This document shows, piece by piece, positions 45,501 to 55,528 of a stretch of 64,000 nucleotides of DNA. The stretch covers positions 16,010,538 through 16,074,537 of the forward strand of contig NC_092098.1 of the NCBI RefSeq assembly GCF_045679555.1, read 5' to 3'. Numbering within the stretch: position 1 is the stretch's first letter; each line of letters opens with the position of its first letter. The position numbers were made by a program, and so were the translations under genes. The notes beneath the pieces are model-generated. The model did no database searches, was not told where the DNA came from, and saw only the letters and a program-made list of their open reading frames with translations. This DNA comes from Salvelinus alpinus. Its lineage: Eukaryota > Chordata > Actinopteri > Salmoniformes > Salmonidae.

Positions 45501-47383
45501 TTGACTCACCTTCCTACGCACCATGCAGCGATGACACATCCAGTCTCCAGGGGGCAGCATCTCCTTACTCAGGGGTGGGTTGCTGCAGGGAGTTCAACGC
45601 AAATCAGCAATTCATAACGTCCAATGCCCTCAATGTAACCTGGTTTACAAGTTCCAGAGGTATGGCGTTGAGGCTATTTTCCTACATTGAAATAACTGTG
45701 GAAATGCTAGAGACCTGTAGCTGATGAAAGCCAGTGGAGAGGGAATTAATTCAAAGGGCTCTTTTTGGGCAGAGTGCCAAGGTCCCTGGGCACAGTCTCA
45801 CAGTTCCGTGGCAAAGGTATGTGTTGAATCTATTGAAAATGCTGTTGGTCCAAAACCAACATGGATTCATTCAAGCTTTCCAAGAAAGACCGACTGCAGT
45901 GATGTAAAAAGAGGAGCACTACCATAATAAATAAACAATTCACTTTCCTCAGCAAAAACCTTTCATGCTCTATGAAACCGTTGAGGCAACAATCCAAGGG
46001 CATTGATAACACTATCCTAGAAGCAAAATAATTTAAAAAATTAACTCTGTCGAACTGTAGTCCAGGCTAAGAGTAGAAAGGCCCTGGTAGGTGCTTCATG
46101 ACACCAAACAGCAGCCCTGGTCTGCTCAGCCCACTGTCCCAGCAGCACATGCCATGGTTAATGATTATTTATACCGTCAATGAGGCAGCACACTGCACAG
46201 TCAGGTTCCCTGAGCTCCTCATTGCCTCAGCAGAAAGCTCAACTAAACCTCGCCAACATCTGCAAGCTCATTAAATACTGGAAATGGCTGTTAGGAGAGG
46301 AGTAAGTGGTGTGTGGACTAGAGAATGAGCTAAATGTATGCCAGAAATATGTCTTCATTGACTGAAGAGAAGCATGGCTAAGTAGCTGAAACATGGCAGT
46401 AGCTAAGTGCAGATTTTAGTGCAGACATGTCTTCTGCACAGAAAATGGTCAACACACGCTACAGTAGTTATATACAAGAACAAAGCTACAGAGTTTTAAC
46501 ATGTAGACCCAACCAATAGGGTGGCAGAATAAACACCATGTAGACCTAACCAATAGGGTGGCAGAATACACATGTCTCACCGTGTTGAAAAACTGAGCTA
46601 CAGCGCCACAATGTGGCAACTATTGTGCATTAGATTAGCTGACAATAGCAGGAGTTTGTCTGTCAGTAGTCAACTGCTTCCCACAAAGTTAAGTCAACCA
46701 CAAATACTGCCTTGCACATTGGTAGGAACACTGGGAAGTCATTACTGTAAATGGAAAGATATCAATCATAAACATACCAGCACTGTAGATGAAAGGCTGC
46801 GGGACAATGATCACAACAGAGGAGGTCGCCTCCCTCTCTGCAACTGTCACAGGTGTCGTGATTCGTCGCTCTCCCCGCTCTCCGTGCGTTTTTATCTGGT
46901 TTCCGACCTCTTTTTTCTCCATCTTCAGACTTGGGAGGCGCGAGCAATGCTTGTATTTGCTACAAAGTATCAGCAAACGAGTACAGGGATACATCTGATT
47001 ATCTGCATTGTTGCACAGTATCTACTGTAGTGTCAAGTCTGCCACACAACAAACCAATTTAATGAGCTAGCTACAAAGTAACACCTTCAGTCAATGGTTT
47101 GACTTGATACTTTTTGATGACATGCCTTCTGGCAGAGGTTAGCTAGAGAGAGCAATGGCGTCCTGTAGAGTTAGCTAGAGAGCTAGCTACAAACGTTGCA
47201 CTGCCACTGGGCCCTAACCAACTACCTAGCAAGCTTCTACTAGAAACAAAAAAAGAGAACAAAAAACGTATAACGTTAGTTATTTTCTCATCATGATAGT
47301 AATAGTAAAGGCTTTACCTGCATAAGACCACCAGAAGTGTCAAGATCGTAGACAATCGTTGGGGTCTCCATTTTATCCCACAT
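33543..47383 (-). CDS. phf12: PHD finger protein 12, complete, 13 coding exons, 995 aa
   Basis: PHF12 (Pf1) is a nuclear corepressor that links Sin3/HDAC, MRG15 and TLE proteins to chromatin. Exons: 47383-47318, 46959-46778, 45582-45510, 42511-41961, 36844-36712, 36610-36446, 36297-36139, 36025-35224, 35115-34969, 34730-34632, 34506-34424, 34236-34098, 33931-33543. Every junction is GT/AG and the phase is kept throughout; the total is 2988 nt including the stop (human protein 1004 aa). The start is [20 protein letters not shown], close to the human N-terminus. PHD1 lies at about residues 57-105, the PF1/MRG-binding-type region in exon 4, PHD2 at about 286-334, the FHA-type region at about 765-880, and the C-terminus ends PNPVP like human. 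An upstream ATG was not sought beyond 47383. Introns 3 and 5 are stuffed with nested transposons. It lies on the same strand as dhrs13 and sez6, as in human 17q11.2. Confidence 0.97.
34098..34730 (-). CDS. phf12 exons 10-12: FHA-type region
   Basis: Three exons (34730-34632, 34506-34424, 34236-34098) encode [20 protein letters not shown], the start of the FHA-like fold, then [20 protein letters not shown] and [23 protein letters not shown] folds usually read phosphothreonine or mediate protein contacts. Exon 12 ends A|GTGAGT, a usable donor. Confidence 0.93.
35224..36025 (-). CDS. phf12 exon 8: large low-complexity exon
   Basis: This 802-nt exon begins [20 protein letters not shown] (conserved) and continues as a Ser/Pro/Thr-rich disordered region. 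It includes a Cys-bearing patch [14 protein letters not shown] and a [10 protein letters not shown] motif, a plausible sumoylation site (VKTE). It is the least conserved part of the protein. Confidence 0.93.
36712..36844 (-). CDS. phf12 exon 5: second PHD finger
   Basis: Reads [20 protein letters not shown] ... [19 protein letters not shown] with regularly spaced Cys/His zinc ligands. Nearly identical to human PHF12 over the finger. The intron upstream is about 5.1 kb, swollen by a Tc1 with a Harbinger-like insert and by the repeat carrying an exon 4 fragment. Confidence 0.95.
36989..37880. repeat. Dispersed repeat carrying a copied phf12 exon fragment
   Basis: AGGTTTCCATCCAAATGG near the left and the inverse CATTTCCATCCACAG at the right (about 37855-37875) act as ends of a dispersed element. 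At 37029-37111 it holds a near-copy of part of phf12 exon 4 (42181-42262), in the same orientation. The repeat lies in phf12 intron 5. Confidence 0.6.
37029..37111 (-). pseudogene. Fragment of phf12 exon 4 in phf12 intron 5
   Basis: About 80 bp match exon 4 with only a few differences. On the minus strand the fragment still reads [15 protein letters not shown] and then GSEPESST. It has no splice sites of its own and is cut off on both sides inside an unrelated repeat, so it is not an alternative exon in any obvious way. Confidence 0.85.
37881..38263. other. phf12 intron 5, no further feature
   Basis: AT-rich intron without repeats I can name; a T run followed by TATATATC at about 38200-38217. 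Confidence 0.4.
38520..40333. mobile_element. Harbinger-like non-autonomous element
   Basis: The ends are CCTCT ... AGAGG, with TTA on each side (38517-38519; 40334-40336), fitting the 3-bp TWA duplication of PIF/Harbinger elements. The flanking Tc1 sequence is continuous across the gap. It is 1.8 kb, without a transposase frame. Near the ends GGGGGTGCT occurs on the left and right in direct orientation. Confidence 0.6.
38871..38960 (+). promoter_or_regulatory. Possible core promoter inside the Harbinger-like element
   Basis: TATAAAAGGC (38871) is followed about 25-60 bp later by GAGCTCTCTTTTCGACG, a pyrimidine-rich start-like region. Further down, CAAGATGGCGCCGG (about 39473-39486) resembles a YY1 downstream site. 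The motifs could be chance. Confidence 0.25.
41606..41960. other. phf12 intron 5, start
   Basis: Non-coding intron next to exon 4; no repeat assigned. Confidence 0.4.
41961..42511 (-). CDS. phf12 exon 4: acidic region and MRG-binding region
   Basis: This 551-nt exon starts [16 protein letters not shown]. It carries a proline/serine-rich stretch, then the acidic [15 protein letters not shown], then the highly conserved [20 protein letters not shown] and [19 protein letters not shown], which leads into PHD2. The [15 protein letters not shown] segment corresponds to the MRG15-binding part of Pf1 (known for the family). A piece of the acidic region is duplicated at 37029-37111. Confidence 0.95.
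42570..42680 (-). repeat. Dispersed repeat fragment, LINE 3'-end-like
   Basis: Forward TTTTATTAGGATCCCCATCA is a sequence often seen dispersed in salmonid DNA, probably the 3' end of a retroposon in reverse. It is only about 110 bp and directly abuts the truncated left edge of the next Tc1. Confidence 0.4.
43748..43935 (-). mobile_element. tRNA-derived SINE fragment inside the hAT element
   Basis: Compared with copy 1, this stretch is extra. In reverse it reads GGTTGCAAGATTGGATCCCC (box B-like) and GGCCGTCATTGAAAATAAGA with the common tail. The 5' end of the tRNA part is missing. Confidence 0.8.
45138..45158. repeat. (AT)n microsatellite in hAT copy 2
   Basis: A short run of alternating AT close to the right end, at the position equivalent to the run where the Tc1 inserted in copy 1. 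Confidence 0.8.
45583..46777. other. phf12 intron 2
   Basis: No transposon is recognised. A 37-bp tandem duplication (ATGTAGACC(C/T)AACCAATAGG) occurs at 46501-46574. Confidence 0.5.
46501..46574. repeat. Tandem duplication, 2 x about 37 bp
   Basis: ATGTAGACCCAACCAATAGG... and ATGTAGACCTAACCAATAGG... follow each other, with few differences; probably a recent slip. Confidence 0.9.
46778..46959 (-). CDS. phf12 exon 2: basic linker and first PHD finger
   Basis: Reads [20 protein letters not shown], a basic segment, then the zinc-binding pattern CDSC(x)7[13 protein letters not shown]. The finger is completed by exon 3 ([20 protein letters not shown]). In the family PHD1 contributes to Sin3 PAH contacts. 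The exon ends in phase 2 (TG|C). Confidence 0.95.
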
Positions 47384-48802
47384 TCAAACACAGCCGAAGT
47401 GAGCAAGCAAGCAGCTCTGTTTGACGAATACTTCAAGCAATGTCTGACAAGAGGCGATATCCTCACTGTCAGCAGATTATTTCCCAAACAACGCTGTCTT
47501 GAAAAAAATAAACAAGTTCCTACTGGTTAGTGTGCTAATTGTTAGTTAAATGGAGAACACACGGTTGTTCCCATGAAGATCCAACGCCTCCCTTCAGTTC
47601 AAATACGAAGTCCTTTCTTCATGAAATCCTTGGCTTAGCTAACTAACGTTAGCATGGTTGTCCTTAATAGTTTCCCTTCTGCTTCGTTGTCCCAACTGTG
47701 TAATGCAAAAATATAAAACAGTACTTCTCTTGTTGCCAAATTGGAGAAAAGATAAGGTACAATACCACAGATATTTGGCTTTTGGACTTACTACTGAGGC
47801 CTAGCTTTGTACATGATGGTGCTTGTCCCTACGCCGGTGGTTGAAGCTAACGTTAGCTATGATGCTGTTTATAGAGGCAGAGGCATATCTGTTCCCTTCC
47901 ATATTAAATACGGCTATAAAATAACACAGTATCTCACATACCTGACATATACTTGCAAATAGATGAAGTACTGTCCTTGTATACGGGTAAAAACAGTGCC
48001 GAAACTGTAGAAAGCTAAATGGTTATTGTTGTTGTGAAGAAACACTAGCTAGCTTGCTAAGCATCATCCCTGATACTGCTTCCTTCAGCCTCACCATGGA
48101 GTTGGCGCAAATTTACGTAGAACGTTTTGAGCATGCGCTCTATAACCGCGCTCTCATCTTGGTAGAGGCAAAAATGGGCGTTTCGGGTAGCAGCTTGAGC
48201 TTTGGGTACAAATAACACGATAACCTAGAACATAATAACAAATATTGTCATCCGTGGAAAATAATCGTCATAAATCATATCAGGAATGTGGTTGTTCTGT
48301 TAGTGTGAACAATGATTGCAAGCTTATTGACTTTGGCAACTGTAACTGGCCAGAAAACAAACGACTCCTAATTCCCTTGTTCCAATAGTAAATCTGCATC
48401 CTTCTATTTGTCCTTCTGACGAGGGAGGCGCGTCCTTCTGACGAGGGAGGCGCGAGTCTAGGCCCAGTATAAATTCCAGTCAATCTTCCTATTGACTATT
48501 CCCAGAAATCCTCATGAAGGTGTTGCCCTTTTCAATTTTAATTAAGGTAAATCATGGAATAAATTAGAAATGGACCAATTATATTCATGAGGATTTATTT
48601 AAATTGGTGAAAATGATCATTTCCAAAAAGTCCTGGAGCTCTTGATTTAAGTGGGCCTACATTCAGTAATCTGTCCCAACAATCTTCTAAAATGTATTTT
48701 CCCTACCTCTATTCACTCACAGTTACAGAGAGAAATCTGAAAATGGGCAGCCCTAATAGCGTTAGTTTACTCACCTTACCTGCAGTGGCGATTTTAGCAC
48801 GT
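47384..48802. promoter_or_regulatory. 5' flank and presumed promoter of phf12
   Basis: No repeat until 48803. The first 800 bases hold repeated GCTAGCTA/TTAGCTA words, no TATA box at an obvious position, and GC-richer parts near 48090-48200 (GCGCAAATTTACG, ATGGGCGTTTCGG). A 22-bp tandem (TCCTTCTGACGAGGGAGGCG) lies at 48410-48454. Confidence 0.4.
48410..48454. repeat. Tandem duplication, 2 x 22 bp
   Basis: TCCTTCTGACGAGGGAGGCG occurs twice in a row. Confidence 0.9.
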
Positions 48803-51800
48803 AAATCAAATCAAATCAAATTTTATTAGTCACATACACATGGTTAGCAGATGTTAATGCGAGTGTAGCGAAATGCTTGTGCTTCTAGTTCCGACAATGC
48901 AGTAATAACCAACAGTAATCTAACCTAACAATTCCACACTACTACCTTACACACACACACAAGTGTAAAGGGATAAAGAATATGTACATAAAGATATATG
49001 GATGAGTGGTGGTACAGAACGGCATGGCAGATGCAGTAGATGGTATAGAGTACGGTATATACATATGAGATGAGTACTGTAGGGTATGTAAACATAAAGT
49101 GGCATAGTTTAAAGTGGCTAGTGGTACATGTATTGCATAAAGATGGCAAGATGCAGTAGATGATATAGAGTACAGTATATATACATATGAGATGGGTAAT
49201 GTAGGGTATGTAAACATTGTATTAAGTGGCATTGCTTAAAGTGGCTAGTGGTACATTTTTACATAATTTCCATCAATTCCCATTTTTAAAGTGGCTGGAG
49301 TTGAGTCAGTATGTTGGCAGCGGCCGCTAAATGTTAGTGGTGGCTGTTTAACAGTCTGATGGCCTTGAGATAGAAGCTGTTTTTCAGTCTCTCGGTCCCT
49401 GCTTTGATGCACCTGTACTGACCTCGCCTTCTGGATGATAGCGGGGTGAACAGGCAGTGGCTTGGGTGGTTGTTGTCCTTGATGATCTTTATGGCCTTCC
49501 TGTGACATCGGGTGGTGTAGGTGTCCTGGAGGGCAGGTAGTTTGCCCCTGGTGATGCGTTCTGCAGACCTCACTACCCTCTGGAGAGCCTTACGGTTGTG
49601 GGCGGAGCAGTTGCCGTACCAGGCGGTGATACAGCCCGACAGGATGCTCTCGATTGTGCATCTGTAGAAGTTTGTGAGTGCTTTTGGTGACAAGCCGAAT
49701 TTCTTCAGCCTCCTGAGGTTGAAGAGGCGCTGCTGCGCCTTCTTCACAACGCTGTCTGTGTGGGTGGACCAGTTCAGTTTGTCCGTGATGTGTACACCGA
49801 GGAACTTAAAACTTTCCACCTTCTCCACTACTGACCCGTCGATGTGGATAGGGGGGTGCTCCCTCTGCTGTTTCCTGAAGTCCACAATCATCTCCTTTGT
49901 TTTGTTGACGTTGAGTATGAGGTTATTTTCCTGACACCACACTCCGAGGGCCCTCACCTCCTCCCTGTAGGCCGTCTCGTCGTTGTTGGTGATCAAGCCT
50001 ACCACTGTAGTGTCATCCGCAAACTTGATGATTGAGTTGGAGGCGTGCATGGCCACGCAGTCGTGGGTGAACAGGGAGTACAGGAGAGGGCTCAGAACGC
50101 ACCCTTGTGGGGCCCCAGTGTTGAGGATCAGCGGGGTGGAGATGTTGTTACCTACCCTCACCACCTGGGTGCGGCCCGTCAGGAAGTCCAGGACCCAGTT
50201 GCACAGGGCGGGGTCGAGACCCAGGGTCTCGAGCTTGATGACGAGTTTGGAGGGTACTATGGTGTTAAATGCTGAGCTGTAATCGATGAACAGCATTCTC
50301 ACATGGGTATTCCTCTTGTCCAGATGGGTTAGGGCAGTGTGCAGTGTGGTTGCGATTGCGTCGTCTGTGGACCTATTGGGTCGGTAAGCAAATTGGAGTG
50401 GGTCTAGGGTGTCCGGTAGGGTGGAGGTGATATGGTCCTTGACTAGTCTCTCAAAGCACTTCATGATGACGGAAGTGAGTGCTACGGGGCGGTAGTCGTT
50501 TAGCTCAGTTACCTTAGCTTTCTTGGGAACAGGAACAATGGTGGCCCTCTTGAAGCATGTGGGAACAGCAGACTGGGATAAGGATTGATTGAATATGTCC
50601 GTAAACACACCAGCCAGCTGGTCTGCGCATGCTCTGAGGACGCGGCTGGGAATGCCGTCTGGGCCTGCAGCCTTGCGAGGGTTAACACGTTTAAATGTTT
50701 TACTCACCTCGGCTGCAGTGAAGGAGAGCCCGCAGGTTTTGGTAGGGGGCCGTGTCAGTGGCACTGTATTGTCCTCAAAGCGGGCAAAAAAGTTGTTTAG
50801 CCTGTCTGGGAGCAAGACATCCTGGTCCTCGACGGGGCGGATTTCCTTTTTGTAATCCGTGATTGACTGTAGACCCTGCCACATACCTCTTGTGTCTGAG
50901 CTGTTGAATTTCGACTCGATTTTGTCTCTGTACTGAGACTTGGCCTGTTTGATTGCCTTGCGGAGAGAATAGCTACACTGTTTGTATTCGGTCATGCTTC
51001 CGGTCACCTTGCCCTGGTTAAAAGCAGTGGTTCGCGCTTTCAGTTTCACGCGAATGCTGCCGTCAATCCACGGTTTCTGGTTTGGGAATGTTTTTATCGT
51101 TGCTGTGGGTACGACATCGTCAATGCACTTCCTAATGAACTCGCTCACCGAATCAGCATATTCGTCAATATTGTTGTTGGACGCGATGCGGAACATATTC
51201 CAATCTGCGTGATCGAAGCAGTCTTGAAGCGTGGATTCAGATTGGTCGGACCAGCGTTGAACAGACCTGAGCGCGGGAGCTTGTTGTTTGAGTTTTTGTT
51301 TGTAGGCTGGAATCAACAAAATGGAGTCGTGGTCAGCTTTTCCGAAAGGGGGGCGGGGGAGGGCCTTATAAGCGTCGCGGAAATTAGTATAACAATGGTC
51401 TAGTGTTTTTCCAGCCCTGGTAGCACAATCGATATGCTGATAGAATTTAGGGAGTTTTGTTTTTAGATTAGCCTTGTTAAAATCCCCAGCTACGATGAAT
51501 GCAGCCTCAGGGTGTGTGGTTTCCAGTTTACAAAGAGTCAGATAAAGTTCGTTCAGGGCCATCGATGTGTCTGCTTGGGGGGGAATGTATACGGCTGTGA
51601 TTATGATTGACGAGAATTCCCTTGGTAGATAATGCGGTCGACATTTGATTGTGAGGAGTTCTAGATCAGGTGAACAGAACGACTTGAGTTCTTGTGTGTT
51701 GTTATGATGATCACACCACTTCTCGTTAATCATAAGGCATACCCCCCCGCCCCTCTTCTTACCGGAAAGATGTTTGTTTCTGTCGGCGCGATGCATGAAG

Positions 51801-52270
51801 AAACCAGCTGGCTGCACCGACTCCGTTAGCGTCCCTTGAGTTAGCCATGTTTCCGTGAAGCAGAGCACGTTGCAATCCCTGATGTCTCTCTGGAATGCTA
51901 CCCGTGCTCGGATTTCCCTATGCTAGGGAGTGGAGCGCGATGTGCCCGTCTCCGAAGCCTGACCACGAGACCGCCACGTTTTCCCCTTTTTCGGCGTCGC
52001 ACAGGGTCGCCGGCTGGGATCAGATCCATTGTATTGTGTGGAAGGCAGAACACTGGATCCGTTTCGGGAAAGTCATATTCCTGGTAGGAACGATGATGAG
52101 TTGACGTTAATCGTATATTCAGTAGTTCCTCCCGACTGTATGTAATGAAACCTAAGATTACCCGGGGTACCGATGTAAGAAATAACACGTAAAAAAACAA
52201 AATACTGCATATTTTCCAAGGAACGCGAAGCGAGGCAGCCATCTCTTTTCGGCGCCGGAAGAGTAGGTGG
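48803..52270 (-). mobile_element. Near full-length LINE (CR1/L2/Rex1 group)
   Basis: On the minus strand the element starts near 52270 (ATGGCTGCCTCGCTTCGCG close to the start) and ends in a (TTTGA)n tail at 48803, typical of this very common salmonid LINE. The long ORF is at 49334-51868. The start of the ORF (GKRGGLVVRLRRRAHRAPLP, about 51920-51985) is in another frame, and the usual link between it and the endonuclease is missing, so it is likely inactive. It sits between phf12 and sez6, inside another repeat ('gtggggcaaaa' text at 52260-52310). Confidence 0.88.
49334..51868 (-). CDS. LINE endonuclease/reverse transcriptase, 844 codons without a stop
   Basis: An AP-type endonuclease (from LCFTETWL through AAFIVAGDFNKANL, about residues 2-150; the first strand of the domain is missing) is followed by a linker and the reverse transcriptase. 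RT motifs: NDYRPVALTSVIMKCFERLV; LFIDYSSAFNTIVP (first Asp); GAPQGCVLSPLLYS; IIKFADDTTVVGL (FADD active site); FKFLGVHITDKLNWSTHTD. The C-terminus ends YLKAIRLLNSHH, a usual ending for this family. The ORF opens with a GTG in the reading frame, not a real start. Length is close to the known family proteins minus the N-terminal part. Confidence 0.9.
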   Translation of the reverse strand: MLCFTETWLTQGTLTESVQPAGFFMHRADRNKHLSGKKRGGGVCLMINEKWCDHHNNTQELKSFCSPDLELLTIKCRPHYLPREFSSIIITAVYIPPQADTSMALNELYLTLCKLETTHPEAAFIVAGDFNKANLKTKLPKFYQHIDCATRAGKTLDHCYTNFRDAYKALPRPPFGKADHDSILLIPAYKQKLKQQAPALRSVQRWSDQSESTLQDCFDHADWNMFRIASNNNIDEYADSVSEFIRKCIDDVVPTATIKTFPNQKPWIDGSIRVKLKARTTAFNQGKVTGSMTEYKQCSYSLRKAIKQAKSQYRDKIESKFNSSDTRGMWQGLQSITDYKKEIRPVEDQDVLLPDRLNNFFARFEDNTVPLTRPPTKTCGLSFTAAEVSKTFKRVNPRKAAGPDGIPSRVLRACADQLAGVFTDIFNQSLSQSAVPTCFKRATIVPVPKKAKVTELNDYRPVALTSVIMKCFERLVKDHITSTLPDTLDPLQFAYRPNRSTDDAIATTLHTALTHLDKRNTHVRMLFIDYSSAFNTIVPSKLVIKLETLGLDPALCNWVLDFLTGRTQVVRVGNNISTPLILNTGAPQGCVLSPLLYSLFTHDCVAMHASNSIIKFADDTTVVGLITNNDETAYREEVRALGVWCQENNLILNVNKTKEMIVDFRKQQREHPPIHIDGSVVEKVESFKFLGVHITDKLNWSTHTDSVVKKAQQRLFNLRRLKKFGLSPKALTNFYRCTIESILSGCITAWYGNCSAHNRKALQRVVRSAERITRGKLPALQDTYTTRCHRKAIKIIKDNNHPSHCLFTPLSSRRRGQYRCIKAGTERLKNSFYLKAIRLLNSHH

Positions 52271-53225
52271 GGCAAAAAAATCTTGGTGGGGCAAAAAATA
52301 CAAAAGGTGGGATGCATGCCAGAAAAGACATTACACAACACAACACTAAGCAAGACATTAATTGCACTATAACGGAAACAAACGGTGCCCACAAACTGTT
52401 AGGGCCTACATAAAGCTGTCCCAACATCTTACCACTGCTACACCTGGCTAACAGCGGAGTCTTGTCTGGCAGCGAAACATTTAATTTAGCCTCATTTACT
52501 GCCTTTTTAAAAAACATAGCTGATATGGCTGACTTGTTTAAACAAATGTGGTTTCTAATGACAATTGAGATGTACAAACTATGGCATAATGGGATGACGA
52601 GCGGATAAGAGGCAATCTGTAATTTCAATTAAGACATTAATGAGTGAGCTAGGATGGAAGTAATGTTAGTCAATATAAATATTTGTTTAGATATTGAAAT
52701 GTACAACGACAGAATATAGAACATGGGCCGTTCTTAAAGTGTTCTCCCTGTACACCAAGTCAGAACCGTAGGATAAATAAAGGGAGCATATAAGCAAACA
52801 ATGAAAGCTCTTACAATATTCTATGGTTACATTTCTCTTAAACAGGTTATAGGGTAGATGTGCACCACCAAGTCAGAACAGTAGGTGAAATTAAGAGGGG
52901 TAAATAGATCAAACTATTAGGGTGAGGCCCACAGGCCACTAACATCTTACTACACATCATACACTTAGCATTACTTTCTTACCTACAGTATACATATATC
53001 CCTGGCATACTACATCATTTATGCAGCAACATACAATACATTTTTGGACTCACCTTGTTGTGCTGTGCTCACTTGAAAAAGTAGGTGGTGCGGCGGTCCT
53101 TCGTGAGCAAATTTTGTCATCAAAGTCTGGCATTCTCTGGATTTATGGTGCTTTCAAAACATCTGGAGGCCGGATTTACAATTCCGAGTTGGATGACCAT
53201 TCAAAACATATTTTCCCAGTCGGAG
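52271..53225. repeat. Unassigned dispersed repeat between LINE and LTR
   Basis: GTGGGGCAAAAAAT words at 52266-52310 and GGTGGGGCAGCACAG at about 54856 bracket a long repeat-like region. The LINE and two solo LTRs appear to have landed in it. No coding frame is recognised. Confidence 0.35.
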
Positions 53226-53230
53226 CTTGT

Positions 53231-54010
53231 TGTCGCGCCCTGACCGTAGAGATCCTTTTTATGTCTCTATTTTGGTTGTTCAGGCCGTTAGTTTGGGTGG
53301 GCATTCTATGTCTGGTGTTCTATGTTGTCCTTGTTTTGTATTTCTGTGTGTTTGGCCTTGTAACGCTCTAGGTGTCGGGGTGTGTGTGGAATCAGACGCA
53401 GGAACAGCAGAGCTTCAATACGTTGAGTTTAATTCCCAACCCGTAAACCAACAATGTCCAAACCGGACTACTGGGTGTCAAATAAACACCTGTCTTCAAA
53501 CATGAAGACAAAACCATTACACAAACACGAACCACTCCCGAAATCCAAAGAAACAGACGAACAATCCCGCACAAAGAAGCAGACAGGCTGGCTGACTAAT
53601 AAAGCCACCCTGATTGCCAATTCCCTCAAACCAGGTGATACACATAAACACATAAGGAGGGGGAGGAAAAAGAGTCAGTAGCAGCTAGTAGGCCGGTGAC
53701 GACGACCGCCGAGCGCCACCCGAACGGGAAGGAGAGCCTGCCTCGGTTGAAGTCGTGACAGGCCTGGTATGGTTCTCAATCAGAGGCAGCTGTCTATCGT
53801 TGTCTCTGATTGAGAATCATACTTAGGTAGCCTGTTCCCACCTGTGTTTGTGGGTGGTTGTTTCCTGTTTAGTGTTTGTTTCACCTTTCAGGACTGTTCG
53901 TTTGTCGTGTTTGTTGTTTTGTCAAGTGTTGCGTATTTTATTAAATAGTATGAACACTTACCACGCTGCACCTTGGTCCTTTTCTCCTTCTCCCGACGAT
54001 GTGCGCTACA
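53231..54010 (+). mobile_element. Solo LTR, retrotransposon fossil (Ty3/gypsy-like), outer
   Basis: Starts TGTCGCGCCCTGACC and ends GCGCTACA, flanked by CTTGT on both sides (53226-53230; 54011-54015). Its own length is about 370 bp once the inner LTR is removed. No internal region follows, so it is a solo LTR left by recombination. The family assignment is tentative; the element is old. Confidence 0.7.
53359..53760 (+). mobile_element. Solo LTR, retrotransposon fossil, inner
   Basis: 402 bp beginning TGTAACGCTCTAGG and ending GTCGTGACA, flanked by GGCCT (53354-53358; 53761-53765). It is inserted in the outer LTR, so it is the younger of the two. No internal region is present. Confidence 0.72.
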
Positions 54011-54015
54011 CTTGT

Positions 54016-55528
54016 TTATTCCCGACTTCCCAGTTGTCTTGAACTCACTGAAGTCAAGTTTTCGCAGTTCCGAGTTAACAGTTGTTTTGAGCGCGGCACA
54101 AATCATGCTTCATTGAAAGCATGGCCGATGTTGACTGTTTATCAATTTAAACTTGGAAAAGAGCCCCTTGATCCCAGATTTGACACCACACAGACACTGT
54201 CACTGATTCCTTTCAAACCACTCATTGAATTTGCGATTTCCAACTTGTTGTGTAATGTTTATGTCCAATGGCCGAAGAGCACCGGTTCGTTTTATCTATA
54301 ATTTCTCTTCATTATTTCTCTTCATATGACAAGGATTCAAAATGATTTGTCAGTAGAATGTCAACTTTATTCATGATGATGACTGCTAGCTAAGATTTTG
54401 AAAGTATGATGTTGACATGATCAGTCCAATCAAAGCTGCTGTACATATAACGTGATTTGATATCATGTTATCTGTGGCCAATGACCTTGAGCCTTCTTGG
54501 ATGGGCACTTCTAACTCTATGGCAGCACCCGAAGGGCTAGAATTTTTGAGGTCTCCTCTTAGACTTTGTGGTGAAGTAGTGTCCCCATGAGTGCTGGCTT
54601 GCCCCACCACCACAGAAAGCACTGAGCTAGGCTGAAACACCTGCGTTTTAGAGCCGCTTTACTCAAGAAAACAAAAAAGAGACAATGTTTGTATGCGCCT
54701 TTATTAACTCAATGATATATATTATTTTTTACATTGTTTGCAAACTGATATGTGACAAGTATTAATGCCAAAATAACATGCAAAACAGGCATATATTTTG
54801 TGTTATTTGTAAAAACAAAACAAAAAAAATTCTAAAAATGTAGGGCTCAAAACAGGTGGGGCAGCACAGAATCACAGGTCCCCACTGCTTACCTGGTATA
54901 TAAATCCATCCAAATCACTCCCTATGGAAATGCATGCAAAAATATGGATATCCTGGAGAGGAATTAGGCAGTGTGTGAGTGCATAAATAAAGTTGTGAAA
55001 ACTGGAAACTGAGATTAAATTCCTTATGACAACCCCCCCAAAGGCAAACTTGTGGCACCCACAATAATCTTCAGCTTTATTTACAAATGTCTGTGTCAGA
55101 GTGAAAAACGGTGCATAACTTATTTATAACATTTATTAGTATTTAATATCATGGTGTTTATCACATCTAATTCACAAGAAATTAAAGACAAACACATAGG
55201 TAAATAGATATCTTGCCAACTTTATTTGTATTATTCTTCTCTTTTAACATACCCAAAGTCAATTGACTGACTCACTCATGTAAAGGTGCATTTCACATTT
55301 ATTTTGGACCATCAATGCAATCAATCAGCAGGATATGACAGTTCTGTGTCAGAAAAAGGTTCTTAATTTCTTGCAATTCTCTAAATAATTTTTAAACGAT
55401 CTGACTCTCTGGGAATGTTTCACAGTAATGCAGTTCTTTTTATTCAGATTTTGAGTAATAAAATATACACCCACCATACAACTTACTCTGAATTTACAAT
55501 TGCTGGGCAATCATCGTTTTGTACTAAA
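54016..55528. other. Repeat-like, no gene
   Basis: Up to about 54870 this continues the unassigned repeat that hosts the LTRs. Beyond that there are AT-rich sequences with no exon. No protein is recognised. Confidence 0.35.
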
